A stretch of 64,000 nt of DNA from Acanthosepion lycidas (GCA_963932145.1 OZ010593.1:29857396-29921395); one strand, 5' to 3'. Shown: positions 30,921-41,420, counted from the stretch's first letter. Numbers and translations are program-made. Notes: generated by a model from the sequence alone, not told the origin.

Positions 30921-30945
30921 TGATCGAGAATATAAATGAAAAAGC

Positions 30946-31109
30946 AAACAGGGTACTGGAATGTTATGATTTTTGGTAGTTTTCATTGCTCAGACATGCG
31001 CTACGTGTATAAACGCAATTTAGATGTTAAACGGCGTGATACTGTAAGAGTGTGTAAGTAAAGAAACGCTTGTATGTGTAGGTGTATGTAGGGCGGTAAC
31101 GTTAATTCA
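30946..31109. other. No gene seen
   Basis: Short spacer without a recognisable feature. Confidence 0.5.
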
Positions 31110-31388
31110 TGTAAGTGTGTATGTGAGAGAAACCTACAGATGTCATGCTCGTATTTTTTCGGTGCTTACCCGAACGATCAGAGTGAGTTTTCCGAGCTGT
31201 CGTAACTTTGTAACCACCATTAGACTCATCCAACTCATTTTCAATCCTCTGCACTGTCCTCAGATTGACACACAAACACTTTGAAATGTTCGTATTGGAT
31301 TTTCCGGCGCGAATGACAAGCAGTACAGCATGCCGTTTCTAAATTTCAGGTGGAGTGAATGGCGCTCGTTAACTCACAGAGGGTGCCT
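31110..31388 (-). pseudogene. Mariner-family transposase N-terminal fragment
   Basis: The minus strand encodes NERHSPPEI, an in-frame stop, then KRHAVLVIRAGKSNTNISKC and LCVNLRTVQRIENELDESNG, followed by a TTARKTHSDRSGK segment. This is the N-terminal helix-turn-helix DNA-binding part of a mariner/IS630-type transposase family common in molluscs. The catalytic DDE part is missing. The fragment is not part of the Tc1 element at 31.8 kb, which belongs to another subfamily. Confidence 0.75.
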
Positions 31389-31470
31389 AACTAACCGTAG
31401 TATACTGTGCAGTCAACAAAATAAAAAAAACAATAAAATTATAAAATGGTGACAATTTACCCATCACCCC

Positions 31471-31471
31471 T

Positions 31472-31546
<75 letters not shown>
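31471..31546. repeat. (TC)n-(TA)n microsatellite
   Basis: About 14 TC units, then about 23 TA units. Confidence 0.95.
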
Positions 31547-31550
<4 letters not shown>

Positions 31551-31731
31551 CTTTTATACAAGTTTCATTAAAAATGACTGACAAGGCACTGCGGTTAAGA
31601 TTTTTATTTAATTTTTCATGTGTTCAGACATAAAGGACATTTGGACAATTTCTACATAATTTATGCTCAGAAAAGAAGAAAATTATAAGAACACAAGAAA
31701 AATTAAATATAAAACTTAACCTTGTCAGTCG

Positions 31732-31736
<5 letters not shown>

Positions 31737-31783
<47 letters not shown>

Positions 31784-31790
31784 ATATACA
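31737..31790. repeat. (TA)n microsatellite flanking the Tc1 element
   Basis: TA tract with one TTTA interruption. A matching tract lies at 32757-32810, so the Tc1 element sits within or beside TA-repeat DNA, its TA target. Confidence 0.9.
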
Positions 31791-31804
31791 GACACACACA
31801 AACA

Positions 31805-32754
31805 CATTGTTGTTCGATGAAAGTCTCACCTGATTTTTTTTTTCACTTAAAAATGTTTTCGCCTATTGTTTTTGGGGTCAAACTAATTTTTAATCTTTCT
31901 AATATAAAGACCCCTTCCCGACCACCCAGTAAAAAAGTTTACTCACCCTAAGGAATTCTATTGATAATTATAATTTTGAATATAAATGAGATTTAGGGGA
32001 AAAATCTGTGCAAAAAAAGTGACTCACTTATTTCCTGCAACTAGTAATAAATAGAAACATAACCAAACAGCTTTAAATAAAAAATAATAGAGGCATAATT
32101 TATTTATAATAGGTAATATAATTTGAAATATTTCATAATCTATGGGTCCTCCTTTATTTTGAATAAACTTTTCAACCCTTTTTGGCATTGACTTGATTAG
32201 GTTCTAGCAAATCTCATCTCCAAGCATTGAATTCCATTCAGATATGGAATTCACAATCAAATTCTCTTTGTTGCTTATCTGCTTTCTCAAGAGCCTGTAC
32301 TTTATAATGCCCCATAAGTTTTCTATGGGGTTGAGGTCAGGAGATTGGGGCGGCCATGTCCTAACACTCACCTGCTTCTCATCAAAGTATTCCTTCATCA
32401 ATTTTGATTTGTGACAGGGAGCATTATCCTGCATAAAAATGAGCTTGGTGGGGTCGATTCGCACCCTTTCAGCAGAAGGGAGCAGACAAGACTCTAAAAT
32501 TCTCTTGTACTGCTCGCTCCTGAGGGTCTTCTCAATAGGTTTTAAGGAAACAGTTTCATGAAAAGAAAAGCATCCCCAGAACATTATAATTATTATGCTT
32601 GACAGTACTTACAGCTAAATTCAAAGAGCTTTCAAAGATTCTTCTTCGGATTTTAGATCACTTATCCTTTGAATTTAGCTCAACTTTCGTTTCATCGGAG
32701 AAAAGAACATTTAGGTAAAAAAAAATCAGGTGAGTCACTTTTATCGAACAGCAC

Positions 32755-32755
<1 letters not shown>
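31805..32755 (-). mobile_element. Tc1-like DNA transposon, internally deleted (951 bp)
   Basis: Terminal inverted repeats: CATTGTTGTTCGATGAAAGT on the left, and CAGTGCTGTTCGATAAAAGT read inward from the right, both leading to CTCACCTGATTTTTTT. The right end is followed by TA. Intact Tc1 elements are usually about 1.6 kb; this one lacks the region for the DNA-binding half of the transposase. The remaining transposase part is listed separately. Confidence 0.85.
32204..32705 (-). pseudogene. Tc1 transposase, catalytic domain remnant
   Basis: The first part (about 32705-32590) reads NVLFSDETKVEL with the first catalytic Asp, followed by a stop after NSKDK and a frame change. The main frame (32584-32204) starts MFWGCFSFHE and holds MQDNAPCHKS with the second Asp and WPPQSPDLNPIENLWG with the Glu. 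Asp and Glu are separated by 34 residues, so it is a DD34E transposase of the Tc1 group. All three catalytic residues are recognisable, but the N-terminal paired-type DNA-binding domain is missing and the frame is broken, so no working enzyme is expected. Confidence 0.9.

Positions 32756-32756
<1 letters not shown>

Positions 32757-32810
<54 letters not shown>
32757..32810. repeat. (TA)n microsatellite
   Basis: About 25 TA units directly after the right Tc1 end. Confidence 0.95.
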
Positions 32811-32813
<3 letters not shown>

Positions 32814-32883
32814 TAGCATAGCTTAAGATCGGAGAGAAAATTCCTCTTTGCAAACATTTAGTGATCTTTTGGGGGGAAGAGTA

Positions 32884-32952
32884 GGAGAGAGAGAGAGAGA
32901 AAGAAAGAGAGAGAGAAAGAAAAAAGAGAAAGAGAGAGAGAGAGAGAGAGAC
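32884..32952. repeat. (GA)n microsatellite, interrupted
   Basis: GAGA tracts with AAAG interruptions. Confidence 0.9.
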
Positions 32953-33124
32953 CTATCCTTTTTTTGTCACAAACTACCATATCAAGAAAGCTGCAAACTT
33001 TCTGTTGACTCATATTAATTTTCTTGCTCAAACTTTTAGTGATTCACCGCATCGATTGACCAATCGAATTGCGAATGAAGTCATTCATCCTCACACTTGT
33101 ATTTTACTATTACTAGCCGCAAGG

Positions 33125-33222
33125 ATGTGCGCTGTGGTGTAATGGATATCAGCTCGGAATAAGAAATCGGGGAGCCGAGTTCGAATTCCAGTCGCGTTTG
33201 TTACGTTCACTAACGCGTAAAT
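33125..33222 (+). mobile_element. tRNA-derived SINE head
   Basis: A box TGTGGTGTAATGGATATCAG and B box GAGTTCGAATTCC, about 30 bp apart, as in a tRNA. The acceptor and anticodon arms do not pair, so this is a SINE promoter and not a tRNA gene. The body after GTCGCG is short and is cut by the mariner MITE at 33234. Different from SINE-A, -B and -C. Confidence 0.65.
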
Positions 33223-33233
33223 ATTAGGTTGGT

Positions 33234-33318
33234 GCAAAAATAATGACGTAATAATGTCGTTTTTTGACGTTACGTCAAAAAACGACATTATTACGCCATT
33301 ATTTTTGCACCAACCTAA
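33234..33318. mobile_element. Mariner-type palindromic MITE (85 bp)
   Basis: TTAGGTTGGTGCAAAAATAA and its inverse with TA on both flanks. Centre GACGTTACGTC. Subtype shared with 27340-27440 and 60458-60534. Confidence 0.95.
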
Positions 33319-33504
33319 TACCTTTTGGAAAAGGTATCAATATATCTCTTCTTTATGTTATGAGTTAAATAGCTGGGTAGACGGCAACTATTCTAATAAT
33401 TAGCAACCTGCTGCGGGAAAAATCTTCAAACGCTCTCTTCCAACATGTTTTGAGCCAGCAGGGAAGAGTAAGGCTCATAAAATTAACATGATGATAATAT
33501 ATCA

Positions 33505-33545
33505 TGTTGATAATATAATATAATATAATATAATATAATATATCA
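33505..33545. repeat. (TAATA)n microsatellite
   Basis: About seven TAATA units, bordered on both sides by TATCATGTTGAT, which recurs in direct orientation. Confidence 0.9.
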
Positions 33546-33569
33546 TGTTGATGCGCAGTTGGCAACATT

Positions 33570-34790
33570 GCGGAGTAAGCGTTTGTCTTTCTCCAAATCG
33601 TGTCCTGTGTTTTGTCGTGTTATAATCACAAAGTGTGTTCTTTTTAATTGAAATGGATAATATTCAGTCTTGTAGATAATTTTGTGATAATTTCTTAAAG
33701 AAATCAAGCTGTATTCCAAAATGTAACTTCAACAAAACTACAACATAAAACACACACACACAAAAACAAAAAAACAAAAAAAAAAACAAATACAAAAAAT
33801 GCATAAATATTCATCTATATTAATGGAAATGTTATTTTTTTTTTATTTTTCAGATACCGTCTGAATATTGTTTCTCTGTTTATAGTTGATATTGGGTGTT
33901 GAATTTTTATCTTTTATCTTTTTTTACATGTGGATGACTTTATAATAGTCGTATTTGCTACAAGTAAGTTGAAGACGGAGTTTGAACACATGGAAACCTA
34001 CCAAACAAGGGACGGTGTATAAACACACTGGGAAACCTACCAAATTCTTGTTGATTTGGCATAAAAGAGAAAGAGGGATTTTATTTCCTTCCTTTTATAG
34101 TCCTGAATAAAACGATACGTAGCGGGTCTCCTCTCAAACAAGATGCGTTAACACCCACAATTCTGAACTTGTTCATGCCTTTCACAAACTGTTGCTATAT
34201 CCTTCCCCGTATATTTCAGTCTTATTCGTATCTATCGAAATCTATCTATTCCCATCTGTTTTCTTCTTCTTTTTCGCTAGCACATCAAAGACAAATGTAC
34301 AATTAGGGCGGCCATTACAACACGGACGATCCAATAACGTAATAGATTTACTCGGAGTGAACTTGTTTTCTTTTTATTTATCCACTTTACGAGTTTGATT
34401 TCTTGGAATATCGGCATCCAAACTGCGTACGTTACGGAGACGCCAGGCGGCGTCACTTGCAGTATTGTCGATCCGCCTTCATTCGAAGAGACGATGAATC
34501 CTGCTTTATTTCAATCGTTAGCGTCGCATCTGCTCGTTTTACCACCATATCCTCATCTATATGCCCCCCACCCTCCTCATCGATACCGATTCTTCCCTGT
34601 TCCCACTTATGTCCTCCTACAGACTATTATCAGTCATCTAACGGATCTTGATGTCGATTAGTGCACAGTAACTTCCCCACTTTCTCATTTTCTCTGTTTC
34701 TTTACATTAATAGTTAAACTCACTCTCTCTTGCGCTTTTCTCTCTCTCTAATTATTTACGTAAATAAAATGAGATTGGCACAGCAGCAGA
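33570..34790. other. No confirmed gene; unassigned frame at 34395-34661
   Basis: An 88-residue frame at 34395-34661 starts MISWNIGIQTAYVTETPGG and is less AT-rich than its surroundings. I recognise no domain. A second frame overlaps it in another register, which argues against coding. A direct repeat GGAAACCTACCAAA occurs at about 33990 and 34031. The rest is featureless. Confidence 0.35.
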
Positions 34791-34794
34791 GTAT

Positions 34795-35180
34795 TTCAGT
34801 TATCTTCTTCTTCTATATTCCGTGTCCCTTCAGGACGTAGGCAATCTGGCTCTCCACAACTTCTTGTCCTTTACAGCTGTTAATAAATGTTGTCATTTTG
34901 TTATCTCTCCTAAACCTTGCTTCGCAATCCATTTACACAAGCTCATGAGTTAGGTTATGCATTGTTTTCTTCCTCCTTCAATCTGTTCTGTAATTATCAA
35001 TTTAAGTTAAGTATAAGTGTCATTTTTTGTTTCTATTTTCTCCTAAAATTTCGACGTTGCTTACATGTTCAGTCCATGGCATTCTCTGCATCATTCTGTA
35101 GTAGCATATTTCTATTGCTTCATATCTCTACTTTATTTGTGAAGAGACTAACATTCCCTGCCATATAGAACGACATATAT
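34795..35180 (-). mobile_element. RTE-like LINE 3' fragment
   Basis: The minus strand has the common tail. The end AAGGGACACGGAATATAGAA lies at about 34815-34835, with a decayed upstream coding part including the region equivalent to NGIHSKxxI/EHVSN. Broken and 5'-truncated. Confidence 0.65.
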
Positions 35181-35339
35181 CATGTAACAATTTAGTACTC
35201 TTTTTCTTGTTTCACGCGAAGCTTTTCTATTTTTTAATACATTTTTGGTTCATATTCTTTCTTTAGTCGATACAACCATATACCATTTTATCTACTTCTT
35301 CTATAAGCCGTATCCATTCTTTTGTAACTCACAATTCTA

Positions 35340-35830
35340 GTTAAATACAGTGTGAAAGTGAAAGTGAAAGTGAAAGAAAAAACTGAGAATAGAGAGGATT
35401 GAGGAAAAGACAAAACATGAACGGGATTCAAGAAGACAGAAGATGGCGATTGATGCTGCATTTAAATGTTTGACCATTGTAGTTATCAGGGAGGCAAGTA
35501 AACGGAAAGGAGATTCACAGACGGGAAGTCCGAGAAAAAAAATTGGAGTAGAAGTGACATTAAAAGGGTGGGACTCAGATGCCAATCTAGTAACACACTT
35601 AAATTCATGTAGTCGGGGCACCATGAAAAGTTGCCATGAAAATATTTCTAGAAAAGCCAGAGAGAAGCCAGGTCATGTCGGTAAGAAAGTGACTTTATGT
35701 CGAGATGCCGTCAGAATCGATTACATTGCAGATCCTTCTCTGGATTTTGTCAAGAACCTCGAGATGAGTAGCAGGAACACCAGACCAGATAAGACAACAA
35801 TATTCAATAAAAAAAATGAGCCTCCAGTGT
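35340..35830 (-). mobile_element. Jockey/CR1-like LINE C-terminal fragment
   Basis: The minus strand shows the VPRLHEFKCVTRLASESHPF block (equivalent to VPRRHDFKRHARLASRSHPF at 15.55 kb), preceded at about 35780-35640 by the LDKIQRR and SRLQ equivalents. The frame is broken several times. The 3' UTR is not clearly present; (GTGAAA)n lies at the LINE's 3' side (35350-35375). Confidence 0.8.
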
Positions 35831-35968
35831 ATAAAGTTGTCAATATTAGAAATAAATTGTTAATAATAAAATTATAAAAAGATGTTCAGATATTATAGAT
35901 AATTATCTAATTGTAGGAATATATATATATATGTATACAAAACATATAAACAAATAACTATGTACTAA

Positions 35969-35969
<1 letters not shown>

Positions 35970-36040
<71 letters not shown>
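35970..36040. repeat. (TA)n microsatellite
   Basis: About 34 TA units. Confidence 0.95.
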
Positions 36041-36046
<6 letters not shown>

Positions 36047-36296
36047 GTAAACATTCCCGTCTGCTTCTTATATTTTTTGTTTTTTATTATGCGAATACAA
36101 TAATTTTTTTCTGAACTCACTAAATTTTAGGCCTCCGTCACTGCTTGATATTGAATAATGTTTTTTGAATTGACCGAAATTTCAAATACAGTCGACCTTA
36201 ATTTTCTTAATTACCCCCAAACCCCCTATTTTTTGTATTCCAACATTTCAATTAAATAAATAATAAAGAATATTTTTGCCATTCAATTTTGCACTT
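36041..36296. other. No gene seen
   Basis: AT-rich spacer between two TA tracts. Confidence 0.5.
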
Positions 36297-36313
36297 TATA
36301 TATATATATATAC

Positions 36314-36388
<75 letters not shown>
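36297..36388. repeat. (TA)n microsatellite with TACA interruptions
   Basis: About 45 TA units with two ACATA interruptions near the left side. Confidence 0.95.
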
Positions 36389-36393
<5 letters not shown>

Positions 36394-36404
36394 TATAATT
36401 TTGT

Positions 36405-36770
36405 GGTATGCTATATTACTGGGTTAAAGTGCTCAATATCAGTGACAGAGGGTATCTAAATATAAAGTAGCTATAATCACCTCCACAGACCAACACAAAT
36501 TACTAAATAAACAATCAAAAATCATTTCAGAATGCAGACAATAAAATAAATAATCCAAATCAATAAATAAGTAAACAAATTAAGTAAATATGAAACAAAT
36601 TAATACAATAAAAAGGCACACATGAACAGAATTAAACGTAATAATAACAATCATCATTAAATAACAAAGCAATCAGTAATAACGTTAACAAACAATATCA
36701 CAAAATAGTCACAAAATTGCATTCGGATCAACAATTATTTCCACTCAGTAGACCCTAGAATAATTTTAAA
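36405..36770. repeat. Interspersed repeat shared with 4.8-5.1 kb
   Basis: Ordered short blocks match 4820-5085 (see that entry). It leads toward the Penelope-like terminus at 36.9 kb, so it may be part of the same element. Confidence 0.45.
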
Positions 36771-36929
36771 CAACCGTTTCCGCCTACCAAATAATCCTTA
36801 TAATAATACACTAGACTTGCCCGTGACGCACCATTGACCGCATATATAGCATGAAGATTGTGTTTAAGCATAAAACAGACTGTGAATGTCGACTTACATA
36901 GTACAGGAAAAATTTAGGTTAATACTACA

Positions 36930-37150
36930 CATAAAATACATTGGTTAAACATCGGAAAACATAAGGAAAATTAATTTATTTTAATAATATGTGGAAATAA
37001 ACACTCATTGTCTGATGAAGGTCGCGAGACCGGAAATGCGTGTAGTAAAAATATGTAAAATAAAGTGTAATATATATTTTTAAAAATCCACATTACAACC
37101 AAAATCGTTTGTGGCTTCTCTCTCTTTGATATATACACTTTTCTCTCGTT
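36930..37150 (+). mobile_element. Candidate Penelope-like element terminus
   Basis: Contains a hammerhead-like core (37012-37036) followed by AAAATAAAGTGTAATATATA and AAAAATCCACATTACAACC. The Penelope fossil at 30.9 kb has the same succession: core, AT/TAAA-rich stretch, then a T-rich run and TTCCACAT. No coding part is visible. Old and broken. Confidence 0.4.
37012..37036 (+). ncRNA. Hammerhead-ribozyme-like core
   Basis: CTGATGA, A, then GGTC-GCGA-GACC (a perfect 4-bp stem with a GCGA tetraloop), G, then GAAA. This is the hammerhead core order with a stable stem II. There is one extra base on each side of stem II compared with the simplest consensus. Stem III and the cleavage site are not evident by eye. 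Confidence 0.5.
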
Positions 37151-37174
37151 GGAACAACTATAACCACTCCCTAA

Positions 37175-37242
<68 letters not shown>
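37175..37242. repeat. (TA)n microsatellite
   Basis: About 33 TA units. Confidence 0.95.
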
Positions 37243-37245
<3 letters not shown>

Positions 37246-37249
37246 GGAT

Positions 37250-37350
37250 GTGTGAGTGAGTAGTGAAATGAGAATTAGGTGAACCAAATTCGGATTCCAG
37301 TCGAATTTTTTGCATTCACTTGTGCCCGATATTATGGCTTATATAGTAGG
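37250..37350 (+). mobile_element. Possible decayed tRNA-SINE head
   Basis: AAATTCGGATTCCAGTCGAA resembles the B box and following bases of the head at 33125 (GAGTTCGAATTCCAGTCGCG). The A box is poorly kept. Only a fragment. Confidence 0.35.
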
Positions 37351-37442
37351 GTAGCCTTGGTTATGAACCAGCCTAGGACATGAAAAACTTTGAATTCAAA
37401 ATGTTCGATTTAATAAATAAGTATATAGATGTGCGTGCGTGC

Positions 37443-37702
<260 letters not shown>

Positions 37703-37749
37703 TGTGTGTGTATTTGGGCAGCAATGCCTCTTTCATACAACTTTGATTA

Positions 37750-38818
37750 TAGACGACTGACAAGGTATTGCGATTCATCGATATATTCATTTTTTTAGTG
37801 TTTTCTTTTCTGGACATGAAGTGTGTAAAAACTAAATTTAAATATCCTCTATATACACGCGAACAGAATTTCCATAGATAAGTTGCGCTCAAATATACAG
37901 ATAAGTACATAGCTGCACCTATACACACAGTTGCATACACATAAAACATTCTGCACCAATCTATATCTATTCCGTTCTTTCTCGCTTAGGCTTCGCTGGC
38001 CACCGCAAGGCTTGCGATCAACGCGGAGGACTCTCCTAGACTTTCATTCGCAAAGCGAAGCCATCCTAATGAGAGATTTCTGTTCGAATCAATCTGTTAA
38101 TCTCTTGTGGTTTCTTTGCATCTTTCTTTCTGATGGTGATTGCCATTTGCTTCCCATACAAACGTAATTTAATGTCACACTCTGGCAATATCCAGACTTC
38201 AACCATTCCACTATAGCAGCAAGCAATTTATCTGCACGTATGCAACTATCTCCACATATTAGAATTTATCTAATTGTATCTACTTACCTATACACATAAG
38301 GGCATTATATAATTATCTATGTATTGCGAGATATATCTTTCAAACGGGGTAACGCACGAAGAGATAAAAATAACATTAGAAACGAGAAAAAAAATGGATT
38401 AGATTCCGACGTAATGTCTACCAAACCATATATCAATACAAGACATTTCCAATACAAATGAGGAAAAATACTTCAGGCAACTGAAATCTACTAACTAATA
38501 TTGAGAATTCCATGAAGAGAGTATGTGACGAAAGAGGAAGTTATACGGAGGATAAAACGTTGATTTGGAACAAAAGTTTGGTGCGTTTTTCAATAGGTGG
38601 AGTTTGAACACGTGATTTCATTTCGAATGTGAAAGAAATTTATGACATATATTTTGACTGGTGACATCTGAACTCGTTTTTCTATGAGATTCGTATGTGT
38701 ATTGAGAATTTTAAATATTTGTGAAAATTGCGGGTTGGGGGTGGTATTAAAAGCATTTTCATCTGATGCTCTTTTATTTACGGGAAACAGAAAAATATTG
38801 TACTTACAACAAAAAATA
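37750..38818. other. No gene seen
   Basis: No recognisable coding, RNA or terminal repeat. Confidence 0.5.
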
Positions 38819-38820
38819 TA

Positions 38821-39680
38821 CCGAATTTTTCCGTATATAAGGCGGTTTTTAGATAAGCCGAGGTCAAAAAATATAGCACATTTCCATGAATTCATCTTAT
38901 ACATGTAGTATAAGACAGCTGCTTATTGATTATATAAAGCTGCTGTTATTGAAAATGTTAGTGTCCTTGGAAATTCAAAATAAATGAAATAACAAAACCA
39001 ATTCTATATCAAGTTTTTTCTACATATGTCCCCTAAAAGTGAAATCATTGTTTTATCTACATTTCATCATTTGATCTCTTGTAAATACTAATCCTTCTTC
39101 TTCTCCCTCATTTTTTCCTCTATCTAAACAGTTACAGCCTGGTGTACTAATGGCCATTTACTTGTACTTCATCAACAATCACAAAATACCGCTAATAATA
39201 GTATAATAATGTACAATAATAGTATATTCCACTTTCAATATTGTTTTGAATATTATGTTATCCTAAATGTTATTACTGCCATAATTAACATTACTATGCT
39301 GATTATTAAAAGTTTAGTGAAATATGAAGTTTGCTATGAATGCAATTATAATGCGATGTTTACATTTTCTCAGCTGAGTTTGCATGGATACAAGTTGATT
39401 TCATTGATATGGAATTATTCTTCAAATAGGCAATTTATTATGAAGTTATGCCAGTAATATATAAAGTAGAAATGGTTTTATTACTTTTATTAACAGTTTA
39501 TTTGATAAAGTGAATCTTTTCATGTACGTTATTGGTTATCGCACTGATGCTGAGGTTAGCCTACAGACAAACATCACTCAGAAAGAGGTTTCGTTTTTCG
39601 AACTGTACTATAAGACGACCCCCAATTTTTAAAGGTGATTTTTGGGATTTAAATGTCGTCTTATATACGGAATTATACGG
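38821..39680. mobile_element. 860-bp TIR DNA element, family unknown
   Basis: Left end CCGAATTTTTCCGTATATAA and right end (read inward) CCGTATAATTCCGTATATAA are imperfect inverted repeats. Each is flanked by TA (38819-38820, 39681-39682), suggesting a TA target duplication as in Tc1/mariner/pogo-type elements. The ends continue GGCGG/GACGAC with a GATAAGCCGAGG motif inside the left end. No transposase is visible, so it is non-autonomous. The right end directly touches a mariner transposase relic. Confidence 0.7.
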
Positions 39681-39682
39681 TA

Positions 39683-39930
39683 TGTGCCGTTTATGGTGAT
39701 GATGCTATGGCTGAAAGTATTGTTTTTAAGTGATTAAATTTTGATTTAGAAGACCGATAACATTCCAGCCAGTCAACAGTTATAGATGATGCGCGAATCA
39801 AGACGCGGATCGAAAATAATCCAGTTCACACGACACGGGATACCGCATCGATAATTCATATATCTCATATGAGAATTATAGGGGGTCTGAAAATAACGGA
39901 AATTGCTAGAATTTTGGGGTGTGTGGCGAT
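39683..39930 (+). pseudogene. Mariner transposase, N-terminal relic
   Basis: Frames read CAVYGDDAMAES-like, then NFDLEDR, IDDARIKTRIENNPVHTTRD, TASIIHISHM and ITEIARILG. This is the order of the mariner helix-turn-helix region (NFxLEDxPRSGRP, ENNPxxTxREIA, LNISHSTxxxHL). Several frame changes and lost residues are present. The catalytic half follows after an interruption at 40360. Confidence 0.7.
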
Positions 39931-40359
39931 TTAAGGAAAAGAATGTGGAATGAAAAATATCCCGAAAAATATCATGAAAAAAGCGAAATGACCACCGTTA
40001 ATTGTTGGAAATTTTTGGTTACCCTGGTGTACTAGTGAGGCAGCCAAAATGAGCTGACCCATTTTATAGTTCACCAATAGAAGGGTTGACCAATCAGAAG
40101 GCTCAAAATATTCAATGCGACGTGTATAAAGGCGGCCATGTTTTTCCCGAATATGCACTGCCAGCCTTTGACATCGAAGACTGAAGAATTACGGAACAGC
40201 TACTGGTGGTATTGGCGATATAGTCAGATTCAGTAGAGTGTTTGACTCGTGAGTGTTAATCTTTAACGTTGTTTCATTGAACAGATTATGTACTGCGCTG
40301 TATTTTATATTCATAGACTATGGTGAACATGGTCAACATTAATCACTTCAAAAGCTGGT
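39931..40359. other. 430-bp stretch interrupting the mariner relic
   Basis: Sits between the N-terminal and C-terminal mariner parts and shows no transposase similarity. It contains CCAATCAG at about 40090, TATAAAGG at about 40125, and later a T-rich stretch, an order like a polymerase II promoter. It could be an unrelated insertion or a very decayed linker. No duplication of flanking bases was found by eye. Confidence 0.35.
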
Positions 40360-40745
40360 CCACATCCGAAGAAGGCGACGTTGTGTATCCTGGTTGAAAT
40401 TCAAAGAGCATTACGTTTTTAAGAGCTTCCGCAAAATCAGACGCTGAATTGAAACAAATGCTCTTCCTTTGGACCGATTAAAAGAGTCAATCGATGAAAA
40501 GCATCAAGAATTGGGTAATTAGAAGGATGCCATCTTCCATCAGGATAACGCTGCAGACCCCACGTCTCTTTGCAGAACCGGCATAAATTTGTATAGTTTG
40601 TCTAGAACGCGTCGAACTCATCTGACCTTGCACTTTCCGATTATCACTTATTTCTATCCAATTCTTTGAAAAGGAAAAAAAACAGACCATTAGGTCACCA
40701 AGAAAGATGCCAAATTCTGGGATGGTGGACTCATAAAATAATTAT
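40360..40745 (+). pseudogene. Mariner transposase, catalytic-half relic
   Basis: Recognisable blocks in order across frames: HPKKATLCILVEIQ, ELPQNQTLN, DRLKESIDEKHQELGN, KDAIFHQDNAADPTSL (second catalytic Asp in HQDNA), SSDLALSDYHLFLSNS (SPDLAPSDYHLF motif, where the third catalytic Asp of mariners lies) and KKDAKFWDGGLIK near the C terminus. Stops and frameshifts separate the blocks. Typical mariner transposases are about 345 residues; this covers roughly the last 130. Confidence 0.85.
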
Positions 40746-40764
40746 ATATAATTGATGCTAACCT

Positions 40765-41420
40765 TCAGGTGAGTGACTCGTTGGGCCTTCTCGTTTTTAT
40801 GATATGAAGTGGAAATATTATACTGAATCAATTTCAAGGTCTGCTGATAGGAAAGTTGGTTCCTGTGTTGAGCTAAACAGTTCTTCTCTTGAGGAATCTA
40901 TCTTACATATTTATAAGTCTACCATTCAACCTTTCTTTGAATACTGCTGCCACATCAGCTCTGGTACTCTTGCTACATATTTAGTTATTCTTGATAACTC
41001 AAATATAGAATCTGCAATGTTATTTATTCTGACATGACATCTCGGCTTCTTGGACTAACCTTTTCTGCTGACATAAATCGGGATTCCCTTTCTTTCAGTA
41101 GTGTATTCTCTTTTAAAATAAACCTCTCTTTCTTACGGGTGTGTTGCTGTTCCTTCGCTTAAGTACCACCTTTGTCTGTGTGTAACCTCTTTAAGGATAC
41201 AACGGCTATCGATACCGAAACAGTTTAAAATCAGTCAAAAGTTATCTTGAGAGTCATATTGACATACATACAGAACACAGCCGGGGAAGTCTAAATAATA
41301 TTAAGCCCAAATCCCAGGAGGATTTCCCCGCCAGACAGTACCTCTCCATCTCACGTACCACAACTTTGTGAAACCGACTCCTGAGCAGATGCTTTCTTGA
41401 ACACTACAATTAAATAGATT
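40765..41420 (+). mobile_element. Jockey/CR1-like LINE C-terminal fragment
   Basis: Frame at 40804 reads MKWKYYTESISRSADRKVGS and SILHIYKSTIQPFFEYCCHI, equivalent to the WNKYIESI and QIYKSTIRPSMEYCCHI regions at 15.2-15.4 kb. A nearly identical segment opens the LINE at 61925 (GATGCTAACCTTCAGG start). The later part, to about 41420, is strongly broken. Confidence 0.8.

Larger units (their letters stand above)
29825..30945 (-). mobile_element. Penelope-like retroelement fossil (5' half)
   Basis: The minus strand carries recognisable Penelope parts in order: a presumed 5' non-coding part (30945-30665); an N-terminal region with FSLSVTETEALCLALKFATD at about 30310-30370; a KGGGVVIIS.NIYIEKLESLL-like block at about 30040-30110; and the YGLAKTHK reverse-transcriptase motif at about 29850-29875. 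A (TA)n tract (30112-30161) sits inside it. The catalytic and endonuclease half is absent. The element is old and clearly broken, with several breaks. Confidence 0.8.

Noticed and set aside
32204-32584. Functional transposase gene
   Set aside because: Catalytic residues are present but the DNA-binding half is missing and the upstream part is out of frame.
33127-33205. tRNA gene with TGGTGTAATGG and GAGTTCGAATTCC boxes
   Set aside because: The acceptor stem does not pair and no usable anticodon loop was found; SINE head is the better reading.
35345-35375. (GTGAAA)n run as a functional element
   Set aside because: Short simple repeat at the 3' side of a LINE tail; nothing further supports a role.
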